Positions 35,917 to 44,743 of a stretch of DNA of 64,000 nucleotides are shown one piece after another. The notes beneath the pieces were generated by a model, which saw only the letters and a list, made by a program, of their open reading frames with translations, did no database searches and was not told where the DNA came from. Within the stretch, counting starts at the first letter, position 1, and each line of letters starts with the position of its first letter. A program made the position numbers and the translations under genes. Source of the stretch: Microbacterium sp. LWH11-1.2 (lineage in GTDB: Bacteria > Actinomycetota > Actinomycetes > Actinomycetales > Microbacteriaceae); NCBI RefSeq assembly GCF_038397745.1, contig NZ_CP151636.1, positions 1,240,001-1,304,000 of the forward strand. The letters are read 5' to 3'.

Positions 35917-37025
35917 GCTGGCAGCTGACCAGCGCGGATCTTTCCGATCTCGCTCGCGGCGCCACGCTGCTCGGAACCGGCGGTGGAGGGGACCCGTACA
36001 TCGGCAAGATGCTGGTCGAACAGGTCCTCGGCGACCGGTCGATCACGATCCTGGATCCCGAGGATCTGACCGACGACATGTTCGTGATCCCGACGGCGCA
36101 GATGGGAGCGCCGACCGTGATGATCGAGAAGATCCCGGCCGGCTTCGAGGCCACGCTCGCCCTGCGCACGCTCGAGGAGCACCTCGGGCGGACGGCGGAT
36201 GCGACGATGCCGATCGAGTGCGGCGGCATCAACTCGATGATCCCCCTCATGGTCGCCGCCGAGACCGGCCTTCCGGTCGTCGATGCGGACGGGATGGGGC
36301 GCGCGTTCCCCGAGCTGTCGATGGAGACCTTCGCGGTCTACGGTGTGCACGGCTCTCCGCTCGCTCTGGCGGGCGAACGGGGCGAGCGCGTGATCATCGA
36401 CACCGGGGACGACGACCGGCAGATGGAGTGGCTGGCGCGCGGGATCACCATCCGCCTCGGCGGCGTCGGTCACATCGCGGAGTACGCGATGTCGGGCGCG
36501 GATGTGAAGCGTACGGCGGTCCCGCGCACCATCTCGATGGCGCTCGCGCTGGGGCGGATGATCCGGGAGGCGCGAGAGGCGCATCGATCCCCGTTCGAGG
36601 CGATCGCGGCGACGCTGTCCACGACGCTCTACCCGCACGTGCGTGAGCTGTTCGTCGGGAAGGTGACCGACGTGGAGCGCCGCACGACCGAGGGGTTCGC
36701 GCGCGGTACCGCGATCGTCTCGGCATCCGATCCGTCGAGTGACGACCGTCTGGAGATCTCCTTCCAGAACGAGAACCTCATCGCGCGCCGCAACGGCGAG
36801 GTGGTCGCCATCGTGCCCGACCTGATCTGCGTGGTGGACCACGAGTCCGCGGAGCCGATCACGACGGAGGGGCTGCGCTACGGGCAGCGCGTGCGCGTGC
36901 TCGGCATCTCGACGCCGGAGATGATGCGCACGCCGGAGGCTCTGCAGGCATTCGGGCCCGGGGCGTTCGGGTTGACCGAGCCCTTCTCGCCGGTGGAGGC
37001 AGCGGAGGTGGCGAGCCTAGGCTGA
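35913..37025 (+). CDS. DUF917 protein, copy 2
   Basis: A 370-residue paralogue of the preceding gene, sharing ARGATLLGTGGGGDPYIGK, DADGMGRAFPELSM and EPITTEGLRYGQRVRV. Start overlaps the previous stop (ATGA). The last codons carry an internal TAGGCT box six bases before the ATG of the third copy, so the downstream part of the operon may also be transcribed separately. Confidence 0.85.
   Translation: MSWQLTSADLSDLARGATLLGTGGGGDPYIGKMLVEQVLGDRSITILDPEDLTDDMFVIPTAQMGAPTVMIEKIPAGFEATLALRTLEEHLGRTADATMPIECGGINSMIPLMVAAETGLPVVDADGMGRAFPELSMETFAVYGVHGSPLALAGERGERVIIDTGDDDRQMEWLARGITIRLGGVGHIAEYAMSGADVKRTAVPRTISMALALGRMIREAREAHRSPFEAIAATLSTTLYPHVRELFVGKVTDVERRTTEGFARGTAIVSASDPSSDDRLEISFQNENLIARRNGEVVAIVPDLICVVDHESAEPITTEGLRYGQRVRVLGISTPEMMRTPEALQAFGPGAFGLTEPFSPVEAAEVASLG
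37018..37023 (+). promoter_or_regulatory. Internal leaderless -10 box
   Basis: TAGGCT ends six bases before the ATG at 37030 and overlaps the first base of the stop codon of DUF917 copy 2. It could give separate expression of copy 3 and the PucR regulator. Confidence 0.5.
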
Positions 37026-37029
37026 GCCC

Positions 37030-38067
37030 ATGCCGGTCACCCTCGATCTCGACAGCCTCCCCGCGCTGGCAACGGGGTTCGCGCTGCTCGGCTCGGGCGG
37101 TGGCGGCGGGACGACCATGCTCGAGCTCGTGCTGCGGGATTCCCCGGACTGGCCGATCACCCTGCATGACGTCGACGAGCTGGATCCCGACCTCCCGGTC
37201 CTCGGGGCCGCTTTCGTCGGTTCGACCATCCTCCTGGGCGAGCGGCTCCCGGGAACCGCCCCCTTCGCTCGGCTCATCGCCGCGGCGGAGCGCTGGTTGG
37301 GATATCGCGTTCCGGTGGTCTGCTCGCTCGAGGGCGGCGGACTCAACGGCCTCGCGTCGTTCACGCTGGCCGGCGAGCGGATCATCGTCGACGCCGATCT
37401 GACCGGCCGGGCCGTTCCGGCGCTCGACCAGATGTCGCTCCTGGTCGACGGCGTCCCGAACATCATCGTCACGTGCGACACGGGTGCCGGCGGGGTCGCC
37501 CTCGTCGAGACCGACCGCGCGCTCGACATCGAACGCATCGTGAGGGCGGCGACCGTCCAGGCGGGCGGTGCCGGCGGCATGGTCTTCGCGGGCTTCACCG
37601 TCGGGTCCCTGCGCGAGCACGCGATCGTCGGCAATGCCGCGCACGCGCTGCGGCTGGGAAAGGCGTTCCTCGGCGCCGAGACCGGGCCGCTCGATCATCT
37701 GGCCGGGACGCTGGGCGGGCGGCTGCTCGCGGAGGGGCGCATCACCGCGATCGAGATCGACGAGCGGGATCCGCACGTCACCGTCTTCGGAATCGAGGGG
37801 AGCGCGGGCGAGGTGCACAGACTCGTGGCCCGGTCCGAGAGCCTCGCGCTGATGACCGACGGAAGGCTCGAGGCCGCAGCCCCGGATCTGGTGGTCGTGC
37901 TCGACGCGATCTCGCGCGACATCCTCGAGGTCCCCAGTCTGTCGATGGGCCGGTACGTCGCCGTGATGCAGCTGGATGGACCGGCGTGGTGGTCGCACTC
38001 CACCGCGCGCCTTCGCCATGTGGTCCCCTCGGTCTACGGGCTGGATGAATTGGACGGCCTCTCATGA
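37030..38067 (+). CDS. DUF917 protein, copy 3 (divergent)
   Basis: A 345-residue member of the same family with a degenerate glycine motif (LGSGGGGGTTML instead of LGTGGGGDPYIG) and GGGLNG in place of GGINS. It is clearly less like copies 1 and 2 than they are to each other, suggesting a different role, such as a structural subunit or different substrate. The stop overlaps the PucR start by four bases. Confidence 0.8.
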   Translation: MPVTLDLDSLPALATGFALLGSGGGGGTTMLELVLRDSPDWPITLHDVDELDPDLPVLGAAFVGSTILLGERLPGTAPFARLIAAAERWLGYRVPVVCSLEGGGLNGLASFTLAGERIIVDADLTGRAVPALDQMSLLVDGVPNIIVTCDTGAGGVALVETDRALDIERIVRAATVQAGGAGGMVFAGFTVGSLREHAIVGNAAHALRLGKAFLGAETGPLDHLAGTLGGRLLAEGRITAIEIDERDPHVTVFGIEGSAGEVHRLVARSESLALMTDGRLEAAAPDLVVVLDAISRDILEVPSLSMGRYVAVMQLDGPAWWSHSTARLRHVVPSVYGLDELDGLS

Positions 38068-39572
38068 GCGACGCCCTCCTGCTGAGCGCCCTGCTCGCCC
38101 ATCCCGAGAACGGCGGCGTCCGTGCGATCGCCGGACCGGAGGATGTCGAGTGGACCGGCGTCGTCGTGGAGTCGGACGAGACCCTGCTGCCGTCGGACGG
38201 TGCCGGGCGCCTGGTCATCCTCACCGAGTCGCCGCCCGACCGCTCCTGGCAGCAGGACGCGCTCATCCGCCGCACGCGCGATCGCGGCTTCCGGGCACTC
38301 GCGGTGCCCCGCGCCGAGGGGTTCGGCCCGGGTACCCGCGCGCTCGCCGCGCGGCTCGGGTTCACCGTGCTGCACGTCGATCGACCGATCCTGCTGGCGA
38401 AGGCCTGCTGGCAGCTGGTCGAAGCGCGCGATGCGCTCGCCCTGCACTACGTGCGGAAGGTCGCGCAGTCGATCGAGTACCACGCGGACAGCCTTGCCGA
38501 CCTGCTCCGCCACCTCTCCACGAGCGTGCGGCACGGCGTCGCTCTGCTCGATGCCGAGGGCGTGCTGCTCGAATCCGGAGGAGCACTGGCCCCGGACGTG
38601 CACGCGTCGATCGATTTCGCCCCGTGGCTCGACATCGTGCGTGCGCCGGGCGGCTCCGCGGCCTCCGTGCGTGTCGACAGTCCGAGCAGAGAGGGTCTGC
38701 GACTGGCGTTCTTCGGCGAAGGCCTCGACGAGCGCCAGGTCACCGCGCTCGCGGTCGCCGCCGAGGTGGCGATGCCCGCCGTCGCCGCCCGGATCCTGAT
38801 CGACGAGGTGGAGGAGGTCAACGACGCCTCGGTGTCGTCGGGAGTGCTGCGGGATTTCGTCGATCTGCGCGGCACACCGGATCTCGATGTGGAGCGCCGC
38901 ATGCTCGAGCGCGGATGGCGGACGAGCGGATACCACCTCGGCTTCCGGCTCATCGGGCGCACCCGTGTGGACGCGCTCCAGCTCCTCCGTTTCGTGATCG
39001 GCGAGCTCGGTCGCATCTCCGTCGATTCGCACGCGACCACGGGTGGTCGCGGCGTGACCGGCTGGCTGACCTTCACCGAGCCGCCGGCGCCGCCGCAGAT
39101 CGAGCAGTGCGTGGCGGCCCTGCGGGAGCTCCACGTCGCCGCCCGACGCTCGTTCAACGTCGCGACCGGGGTCGGGTCGGTGGCGAACGGCTCCGCGGGG
39201 CTCACGACATCGTTGAGCGAGGCGTCCGATGCTTCGAAGATCGCCGTGAACCGCTCGGCCACCGGCTGGTTCGTGCGTGTCGACGGACTCGGGCTCGAAC
39301 GGCTCCTGCTCGCATGGACCGGCAACGACACGTTCGTCCCGGCGGCGCAGTCGCTCCTCGCGCCGTTGCAGGAGGGACGCGGCGAGCTGTTGACGACGCT
39401 GTCGGCGTACCTGGATCATGAGTCGGCCCTCGCTCCGACCGCGGCCGCCCTCGGTCTCCACCGGAACACCGTCGCCAGTCGCATCCATCGCGCACAGGAG
39501 CTGCTCGGCGTGGACATGAGCGATCCCGAGGTGCGGTTGGCCCTGCACCTCGCGTGCCGCGCGGTGCGCTGA
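38064..39572 (+). CDS. PucR-family transcriptional regulator
   Basis: A 502-residue regulator. An N-terminal PucR-like sensor (~1-130), a middle GGDEF-like/CdaR region and a C-terminal helix-turn-helix (LAPTAAALGLHRNTVASRIHR, ~463-483) are visible. PucR/CdaR proteins activate purine, allantoin or sugar-acid catabolism. Being the last gene of the operon, it probably controls the NCS1-HyuA-DUF917 genes in response to the substrate. Confidence 0.85.
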   Translation: MSDALLLSALLAHPENGGVRAIAGPEDVEWTGVVVESDETLLPSDGAGRLVILTESPPDRSWQQDALIRRTRDRGFRALAVPRAEGFGPGTRALAARLGFTVLHVDRPILLAKACWQLVEARDALALHYVRKVAQSIEYHADSLADLLRHLSTSVRHGVALLDAEGVLLESGGALAPDVHASIDFAPWLDIVRAPGGSAASVRVDSPSREGLRLAFFGEGLDERQVTALAVAAEVAMPAVAARILIDEVEEVNDASVSSGVLRDFVDLRGTPDLDVERRMLERGWRTSGYHLGFRLIGRTRVDALQLLRFVIGELGRISVDSHATTGGRGVTGWLTFTEPPAPPQIEQCVAALRELHVAARRSFNVATGVGSVANGSAGLTTSLSEASDASKIAVNRSATGWFVRVDGLGLERLLLAWTGNDTFVPAAQSLLAPLQEGRGELLTTLSAYLDHESALAPTAAALGLHRNTVASRIHRAQELLGVDMSDPEVRLALHLACRAVR

Positions 39573-39696
39573 CGGCTCGCACCCGACTCGCGGAAACCCG
39601 ACGGAGGTGGCGACCTGCGTCTATGGAGCGCGTCTCGGCAGCGGGTCACACTGGGGGCGGCGAGCGCACGGGGCCTCGCCTGCGTGAGGAGACGAC

Positions 39697-39864
39697 ATGT
39701 CCGACGAGAAGAAGATCCCTGCCGACGCCGAAGCCAGCGCGACAGCGTCCGCCGAACTGACCGACGAGCAGCTCGCCGAGGTCGCCGGCGGCAACGGCCA
39801 TCCGATTCCGGGGCGGCACATGGACAAAGCCGAGATCGAGAAGGCCCTCCGCGGCGGGAATTAG
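39697..39864 (+). CDS. Double-glycine-leader peptide 1 (bacteriocin/RiPP-like precursor)
   Basis: A 55-residue peptide. The leader begins MSDEKKI and ends in ELTDEQLAEVAGG (residues 20-32), matching the hydrophobic ELxxxxLxxVxGG pattern of leaders cut by C39-peptidase ABC exporters. The putative core after Gly32 has 23 residues, starts NGHPIPGRH and has no Cys, Ser or Thr, so lanthionine or thiazole chemistry is excluded. It may be an unmodified bacteriocin-like or signalling peptide. Ribosome site GAGGAG. No exporter, protease or modifying enzyme is encoded in the window. Confidence 0.75.
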   Translation: MSDEKKIPADAEASATASAELTDEQLAEVAGGNGHPIPGRHMDKAEIEKALRGGN

Positions 39865-39971
39865 CGCGCCGACGCGGCAGAGGAGGCGACCTGCGTCTAT
39901 GGAGGCGGCTTCGCCGGCGGAACACACTTGTTCTGCGAGTGCACAAGGCCTCGCCTGCGTGAGGAGACGAC

Positions 39972-40145
39972 ATGTCCGACGAGAAGAAGATCGCTGCGGA
40001 AGCCCCCGCCCCCGAAGAGACGGCACCGCCAGAGCTGACCGAAGAGCAGCTCGAGCAGGTCGCCGGCGGCGGCGCCTACCCGGACCAGGGGCGCGGGGGT
40101 GGGAACATCTCCCTCGAGGAGAAGGTCCTCCGCGGCTGGAAGTAG
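39972..40145 (+). CDS. Double-glycine-leader peptide 2 (bacteriocin/RiPP-like precursor)
   Basis: A 57-residue paralogue of the preceding peptide. The leader begins MSDEKKIAAE and ends ELTEEQLEQVAGG (residues 21-33). The 24-residue core starts GAYPDQGRGGGN and ends KVLRGWK, whereas peptide 1 ends KALRGGN. The leader is closely conserved and the core diverged except for the K-x-L-R-G end. It contains one Ser, one Tyr and one Trp but no Cys. It is followed 20 bases later by the convergent ROK gene. Confidence 0.75.
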   Translation: MSDEKKIAAEAPAPEETAPPELTEEQLEQVAGGGAYPDQGRGGGNISLEEKVLRGWK

Positions 40146-40164
40146 AGGAAGCCGGAGGCCGAGG

Positions 40165-41385
40165 CTAGGCGCGCATGCGGAGACGCTGCTCCGCGAGCCT
40201 CGGCACCGCCTGCTCGCGCGCGGCCCGGCGGGCGGTCGCGACGGCGCCGACCGACACGACCTCGGCGCCGAGCTCGGAGGCGAGGATCTCGGGTGCCGGC
40301 AGGTGCAGCTCCCCGGGGAGCACGCGGCGCGCCGCGGCCAGCACGGGCTCGACGCTCTCGGCGACGGCGCCGCACACGATGACGCGCGCCGGGTCGTACA
40401 TGCTGCCGAGCACACCGACGACGCGGGCGACCGTGCCGCCGACGCGGTCGGTGACGAGCATCGCGTCCTCGTCGCCTGACGCGGCGAGGGTCAGGACCAG
40501 TCGGGGGTCGATGCGCTCCGCCGCGACGAGGCGCCCGACCGCGCTGTCACGATCGATCTCACCGGCGTCGACGGCCGCCTGCGCGTGGTTGCGCACGGCG
40601 TACGAGAGCCCGAACGCCGAGCCGACGCCGATGATGTGGTCGAACACGACACCCTCGCCGACACCGCCGTGCGCCCCGTGCAGGACGTGGCCGTCGACGA
40701 CGACTCCGCCGCCGAAGCGCTCGCTGGCGAGCAGAGCGACGTAGTCCCGGCATCCGATCGCGGCTCCGACCGCGCCCTCGGCGATCGCGGCGAGCTGGGC
40801 GTCGTTCTTGATCTCGACGACCGGCGCCCAGTCGCGCAGGGCATCGGCGAGTCCCGGGTTGGTGCGCTCCCAGAAGCCATCAGGGTGCGGCGGTGAGATG
40901 CCGTTGCGGTCGACGGGAGCGGCGACCCCGACGCACAGGGCCAGGACCTGCTCGCGGGTCACTCCGGCTTCCGCGAGCGCCGCGCGCAGACTCTCGATGA
41001 TCGTCGCGCGCCGCTCTTCGGCGGAGTGGGTCGGGTCGACCTCGATGCGATGGTGCACGAGCGTCGTCTCGAGCGGATCGGCGACGGTCACCGCGAGATG
41101 CGTGTCGCCCGCGTCGATGCCGACGACGACGCCGAGGTCGGGGGAGAGGGAGAAGCGGCGAGCGGGGCGGCCGGAGCGGTAGCTGCCGACCGCGCGGGCG
41201 TTGGGGAGCTCGCGCAGCACCTCGGCGTCGAGCAGCGTGTCCATCGCGTCGATCGCGGTGGAGCGGGTCAACGACGTGCCCGCCATGACCTCGGTCGCCG
41301 TGAACTCGCCCGCCGCCCAGGCGAAGTCGAGCACCGCTCCGACGCTTGCGCGCCCGGTGCCGAGATCCGCCGAGACTTCTGTCAC
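40165..41385 (-). CDS. ROK-family transcriptional regulator
   Basis: A 406-residue ROK protein with an N-terminal winged helix (TATEVMAGTSLTRSTAIDAM) and a ROK kinase-like domain beginning VVGIDAGDTHLAVTVAD. The usual zinc Cys cluster (CxCGxxGCxE) is missing; the region reads GAHGGVGEG, as in other actinobacterial ROK repressors. GTG start at 41385 has AAAGG nine bases upstream. It is divergent from a sugar ABC importer and glucosidase, which it probably represses in the absence of sugar. Confidence 0.85.
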   Translation of the reverse strand: MTEVSADLGTGRASVGAVLDFAWAAGEFTATEVMAGTSLTRSTAIDAMDTLLDAEVLRELPNARAVGSYRSGRPARRFSLSPDLGVVVGIDAGDTHLAVTVADPLETTLVHHRIEVDPTHSAEERRATIIESLRAALAEAGVTREQVLALCVGVAAPVDRNGISPPHPDGFWERTNPGLADALRDWAPVVEIKNDAQLAAIAEGAVGAAIGCRDYVALLASERFGGGVVVDGHVLHGAHGGVGEGVVFDHIIGVGSAFGLSYAVRNHAQAAVDAGEIDRDSAVGRLVAAERIDPRLVLTLAASGDEDAMLVTDRVGGTVARVVGVLGSMYDPARVIVCGAVAESVEPVLAAARRVLPGELHLPAPEILASELGAEVVSVGAVATARRAAREQAVPRLAEQRLRMRA

Positions 41386-41430
41386 GCCCCTTGACCTTTC
41401 TGTCGTGCCAATGAGAGAGTACCTCTCGAC

Positions 41431-41460
41431 AGAGTAAATTCGCTCACTAGATTTAGTACG
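41431..41460. promoter_or_regulatory. AT-rich candidate ROK operator
   Basis: AGTAAAT and ATTTAGT form an imperfect inverted repeat (TAAAT at 41435-41439, ATTTA at 41451-41455) in the divergent region between the ROK gene and the importer. It is the only AT-rich stretch nearby. Confidence 0.4.
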
Positions 41461-41485
41461 CGGATATACGGGGACCGAGAGGACG

Positions 41486-42832
41486 ATGGTGTCTGAGAAA
41501 CGAACACGCGCACTGCGGACGATCGCGGGAGCCCTCGGGCTCACCCTGGTCGGAGCCGCACTCACGAGCTGTGCGGCCGGCTCGGGGGCGGAGACCATCC
41601 GCTTCACCTTCAGCAAGCGCGAGGCCATCGAGTTCATGACCGAGCTCGTCGCGGAGTACAACTCCTCGCAGGACGACGTGAAGGTCGAGATCGACACCTC
41701 GGGTGTCGACGTCGTCTCCGCCAGTTTCGTGCGGGGCAACCCGCCCGACATCATGCTCGCCAACTACAACTACGAGATCGCCCGGTTCGTGCAGCGCTGC
41801 GCCCTCACCGATCTCTCCGACACCGATGCCGCCGCCGGCATCCGCGACGACCTGCAGCCTCTGATGGACCAGTACGGCTCCTGCGAGGGCCGCACCAGCG
41901 CTCTCCCGTACTCCGTGATGGCGGCATCCGTCATCTACAACAAGGAGATCTTCGACGCGCAGGGTCTCGACGTCCCGCAGACCTGGGACGAGCTGCTCGC
42001 CGTGTGCGACCAGCTGAAGCAGGCGGGCATCGACCCGTTCTACGCCACCTTCAAGGACGACTGGACCGTCGCGCAGGGCTGGTACGACTACACGGCCGGC
42101 GGGTCGGTCGACGTGATCGACTTCTTCGACGCGCTCGCCGAAGAGGGCACGGAGGTCGGCCCCGACTCTCCGGTGTCCTTCCAGCAGGACTTCGCCGAGC
42201 CCATGGACCGGATGATGCAGCTCGCGAGCGAGTACACGAACACGGATGCCGCGAGCCGCGGCTACGGCGACGGCAACCTCGCGTTCGGCAAAGGCGAGGC
42301 GGCGATGTATCTGCAGGGCCCATGGGCCTTCAGCGAGATCGAGAAGACCGCGCCGGACCTCGACCTCGGCACCTTCCCGCTGCCGATGACCGACGACCCC
42401 GCGGACCTGGGCGTGCGGGTCAACATGGACCTCGCCGCGATGATCCCCGAGGAGTCTCGTCACCAGGAAGCCGCGCGGGACTTCCTCGAGTACCTCTACC
42501 TCCCCGAGAACATCGAGGCCTACAACGCCTCGCAGCTCGGATTCACGCCGACGACCGGTGCGCCGGCGCCGGACGATCCGCGGGTCGAGGGGATGATCGA
42601 GTACTACGACAACGGCCAGATCTACCAGGGGCCGTCGGTGCTCGTGCCCAAGACGCTCCCGATGTTCAACTACGCGCAGGCCATGGTCCTCGGCGCATCG
42701 CCCGAGTCGACGCTGCGCACGATGGACGCCGACTGGGCGCGGATCGCCTTCCGCGCACCGATACCCACCACTCAGGATTCCGCATCCGGCGAGACATCCT
42801 CATCCGGCGAGACAGAGGAGTCGACGCCATGA
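41486..42832 (+). CDS. Sugar ABC transporter substrate-binding lipoprotein
   Basis: A 448-residue protein with lipobox LTSC. Segments such as FVRGNPPDIML, YNKEIFDAQGLDVPQTWDELL and GKGEAAMYLQGPW are typical of family 1 carbohydrate-binding proteins. It should deliver an oligosaccharide to the two permeases encoded next. The tail is a low-complexity SGETSSSGETEESTP, with ATCCGGCGAGACA repeated in the DNA. Its stop overlaps the next start. An MsmK-type ATPase is absent from the operon and is presumably shared. Confidence 0.9.
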   Translation: MVSEKRTRALRTIAGALGLTLVGAALTSCAAGSGAETIRFTFSKREAIEFMTELVAEYNSSQDDVKVEIDTSGVDVVSASFVRGNPPDIMLANYNYEIARFVQRCALTDLSDTDAAAGIRDDLQPLMDQYGSCEGRTSALPYSVMAASVIYNKEIFDAQGLDVPQTWDELLAVCDQLKQAGIDPFYATFKDDWTVAQGWYDYTAGGSVDVIDFFDALAEEGTEVGPDSPVSFQQDFAEPMDRMMQLASEYTNTDAASRGYGDGNLAFGKGEAAMYLQGPWAFSEIEKTAPDLDLGTFPLPMTDDPADLGVRVNMDLAAMIPEESRHQEAARDFLEYLYLPENIEAYNASQLGFTPTTGAPAPDDPRVEGMIEYYDNGQIYQGPSVLVPKTLPMFNYAQAMVLGASPESTLRTMDADWARIAFRAPIPTTQDSASGETSSSGETEESTP

Positions 42833-43800
42833 CGAACACCGCTCTGCCGAACCCGGCAGTCCCGAGCATCACCAAGCCTCCGGCCCCGTCGACCGACACG
42901 ACGTCGGTCATCACCGGCGGCGCGCGCGGGCTGCGTCGCCGCACCAAGCGCGTCGAGCCGATCTACTACCTGTTCCTGCTTCCGACCCTGGCGCTCTTCA
43001 CGCTCGCGATCACCGTGCCGGGCGTGGTGGGCATCTTCTTCAGCTTCACCGACTCGATCGGCATCGGCGAGTGGAGCTTCAACGGGCTCACCAACTACAT
43101 CGCGATGTTCAGCGACCCGGCGATCCTGCAGAGCTATCTGTTCACCTTCGGCTTCTCGATCGCCACCGTGATCGTGGTCAACGTGGTCGCCTTCCTGCTC
43201 GCGGTCGGCCTGACCTCGCGCATCCGCTTCAAGACCGGCCTGCGGACGATCTTCGTGATCCCGATGGTGATCTCGGGCATCATCATCGCCTACGTCTTCA
43301 ACTTCCTGTTCTCGAACTCGATCCCGGCCGCAGGTGCCGTCACCGGCATCCCGTGGCTGCAGACCAGCCTGCTCGCGAACCCGGATCTCGCCTGGATCGC
43401 GATCGTGATCGTGACCGCCTGGCAGGCGGTTCCCGGCACGCTGCTGATCTACATCGCCGGACTCCTGTCGGTGCCCGGCGAGGTGTACGAGGCCGCGAGC
43501 ATCGACGGCGCGAACAAGAGGCAGCAGCTTCTGCGCATCACGCTCCCGCTCGTCGCCGGCTACGTGGTGATCAACGTGATCCTCGGCTTCAAGGGCTTCC
43601 TCAACGCCTACGACATCATCGTCGGGCTCACCAACGGCGGACCCGGCACCTCGACCCGCAGCGTCGCCATGACGATCATCGCGGGCTTCAACGGCGGCGA
43701 CTACGCCTACCAGATGGCCAACGCGACTATCTTCTTCATCGTCGCCGTGCTCATCTCCCTCCTCCAGCTGTCGCTGACGCGCGGAAGGAACGCACTCTGA
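42829..43800 (+). CDS. Sugar ABC transporter permease (MalF/LacF type)
   Basis: A 323-residue membrane protein with six helices after a proline-rich, basic N-terminus. The EAA loop reads YEAASIDGANKRQQLLRITLP and the C-terminal region contains LTNGGPGTSTRS, typical of the MalF-type partner. It imports the sugar with the following permease. It overlaps the binding-protein stop by four bases and ends TGATG into the next gene. Confidence 0.92.
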   Translation: MTNTALPNPAVPSITKPPAPSTDTTSVITGGARGLRRRTKRVEPIYYLFLLPTLALFTLAITVPGVVGIFFSFTDSIGIGEWSFNGLTNYIAMFSDPAILQSYLFTFGFSIATVIVVNVVAFLLAVGLTSRIRFKTGLRTIFVIPMVISGIIIAYVFNFLFSNSIPAAGAVTGIPWLQTSLLANPDLAWIAIVIVTAWQAVPGTLLIYIAGLLSVPGEVYEAASIDGANKRQQLLRITLPLVAGYVVINVILGFKGFLNAYDIIVGLTNGGPGTSTRSVAMTIIAGFNGGDYAYQMANATIFFIVAVLISLLQLSLTRGRNAL

Positions 43801-44675
43801 TGTCGACGCAGACGATCACCACCCAGACCGCGGGCAAGAAGCCCCGCATCAAGATGGAGCGGCCCAACTGGTCGGGCACGATCATCCTGATCCTGTGCAC
43901 GGTCACCGTTCTCCTCCCGCTCTACGTCACCATCTCGATGGCGTTCAAGACCACAGGGCAGGCCGTCGACGGCAACGCCTTCTCGCTCCCCGCGCCGTTC
44001 AGCATCGACGGGTTCGTCGAGGCGTGGAACCTGACGAAGTTCCCGGTCGGCGCCGGCATCTCGCTGCTGGTCACCGCGGGCACGGTCGCGGCGACCATCA
44101 TCCTCGCGGCGTTCGCGTCCTACGCGATCGTGCGCAACTGGGACCGCAGGCTGTTCCGCTGGTCGTTCTTCTACCTGCTCGCGGCGATGTTCATCCCGTT
44201 CCCGGTCGTGGCGCTGCCGCAGATCCAGCTCACGGGACGCGTCGGGCTCGACAATCCGTTCGGCGTGATCATCCTGGCCACGATGTTCCAGCTGAGCTTC
44301 AGCGTGCTGCTGTTCACCGCGTTCCTGCGGTCGATCCCGATCGAGCTCGAGGAGAGCGCGCGGATCGACGGCGCCACGACCTGGCAGACGTTCTGGCGGC
44401 TGATCTTCCCGCTGCTGGCTCCGATGAGTGCGACGGTCGGCATCTTCGCGTTCCTCTACGCCTGGAACGACTTCATGATGCCGTCGCTGATCATCTCGGA
44501 CCCCGCGATGCAGACGCTCCCGGTGCGGCAGAACCTGTTCCAGAACCAGTTCAGCAACAACTACAACGTCGCCTTCGCCTCGTACCTGATGGCGATGGCC
44601 CCCGCGATCCTGGCGTACCTGTTCACGCAGCGCTTCGTCATGGAGGGCGTCACGCAGGGCGCCGTCAAGGGCTGA
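43800..44675 (+). CDS. Sugar ABC transporter permease (MalG type)
   Basis: A 291-residue membrane protein with six helices. The EAA loop reads EESARIDGATTWQTFWRLIFP, and PVRQNLF near the C-terminus is typical of the MalG partner. Its start codon shares one base with the preceding stop (TGATG). No ATP-binding gene follows; a glucosidase gene starts 68 bases downstream. Confidence 0.92.
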   Translation: MSTQTITTQTAGKKPRIKMERPNWSGTIILILCTVTVLLPLYVTISMAFKTTGQAVDGNAFSLPAPFSIDGFVEAWNLTKFPVGAGISLLVTAGTVAATIILAAFASYAIVRNWDRRLFRWSFFYLLAAMFIPFPVVALPQIQLTGRVGLDNPFGVIILATMFQLSFSVLLFTAFLRSIPIELEESARIDGATTWQTFWRLIFPLLAPMSATVGIFAFLYAWNDFMMPSLIISDPAMQTLPVRQNLFQNQFSNNYNVAFASYLMAMAPAILAYLFTQRFVMEGVTQGAVKG

Positions 44676-44683
44676 CGACCCAT

Positions 44684-44708
44684 GGGTCCCTGAGCCCGTC
44701 GAAGGGCC
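44684..44708. repeat. Dispersed CCTGAGC-GTCGAAGG element, copy 1
   Basis: GGGTCCCTGAGCCCGTCGAAGGGCC sits between the permease and glucosidase genes. A related copy lies at 57417-57450. Its ends GGTCCCT/AGGGCC are partly complementary. It looks like a short non-coding dispersed repeat. Confidence 0.55.
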
Positions 44709-44743
44709 ACCGACCGCAACAAGAAAGAAGGAGTTCTCCCCTC

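Larger units (their letters stand above)
39609..40145 (+). repeat. Tandem duplication of a ~275-bp peptide-gene unit
   Basis: Two units run from about 39609 and 39885. Each holds the identical 20-mer GGCGACCTGCGTCTATGGAG about 68 bases before the ATG, an identical stretch from GGCCTCGCC through the GAGGAG ribosome site into the first codons, and a small ORF. The middle of the leader region and the 3' half of the ORF have diverged. The CCTC of GGCCTCGCC can pair with GAGG of the ribosome site in both copies. Confidence 0.8.

Noticed and set aside
39609..40145. The repeated units near 39.6-40.1 kb as a CRISPR array
   Set aside because: There are only two units, each holding an ORF with a ribosome site; no short spacers or cas genes are present.
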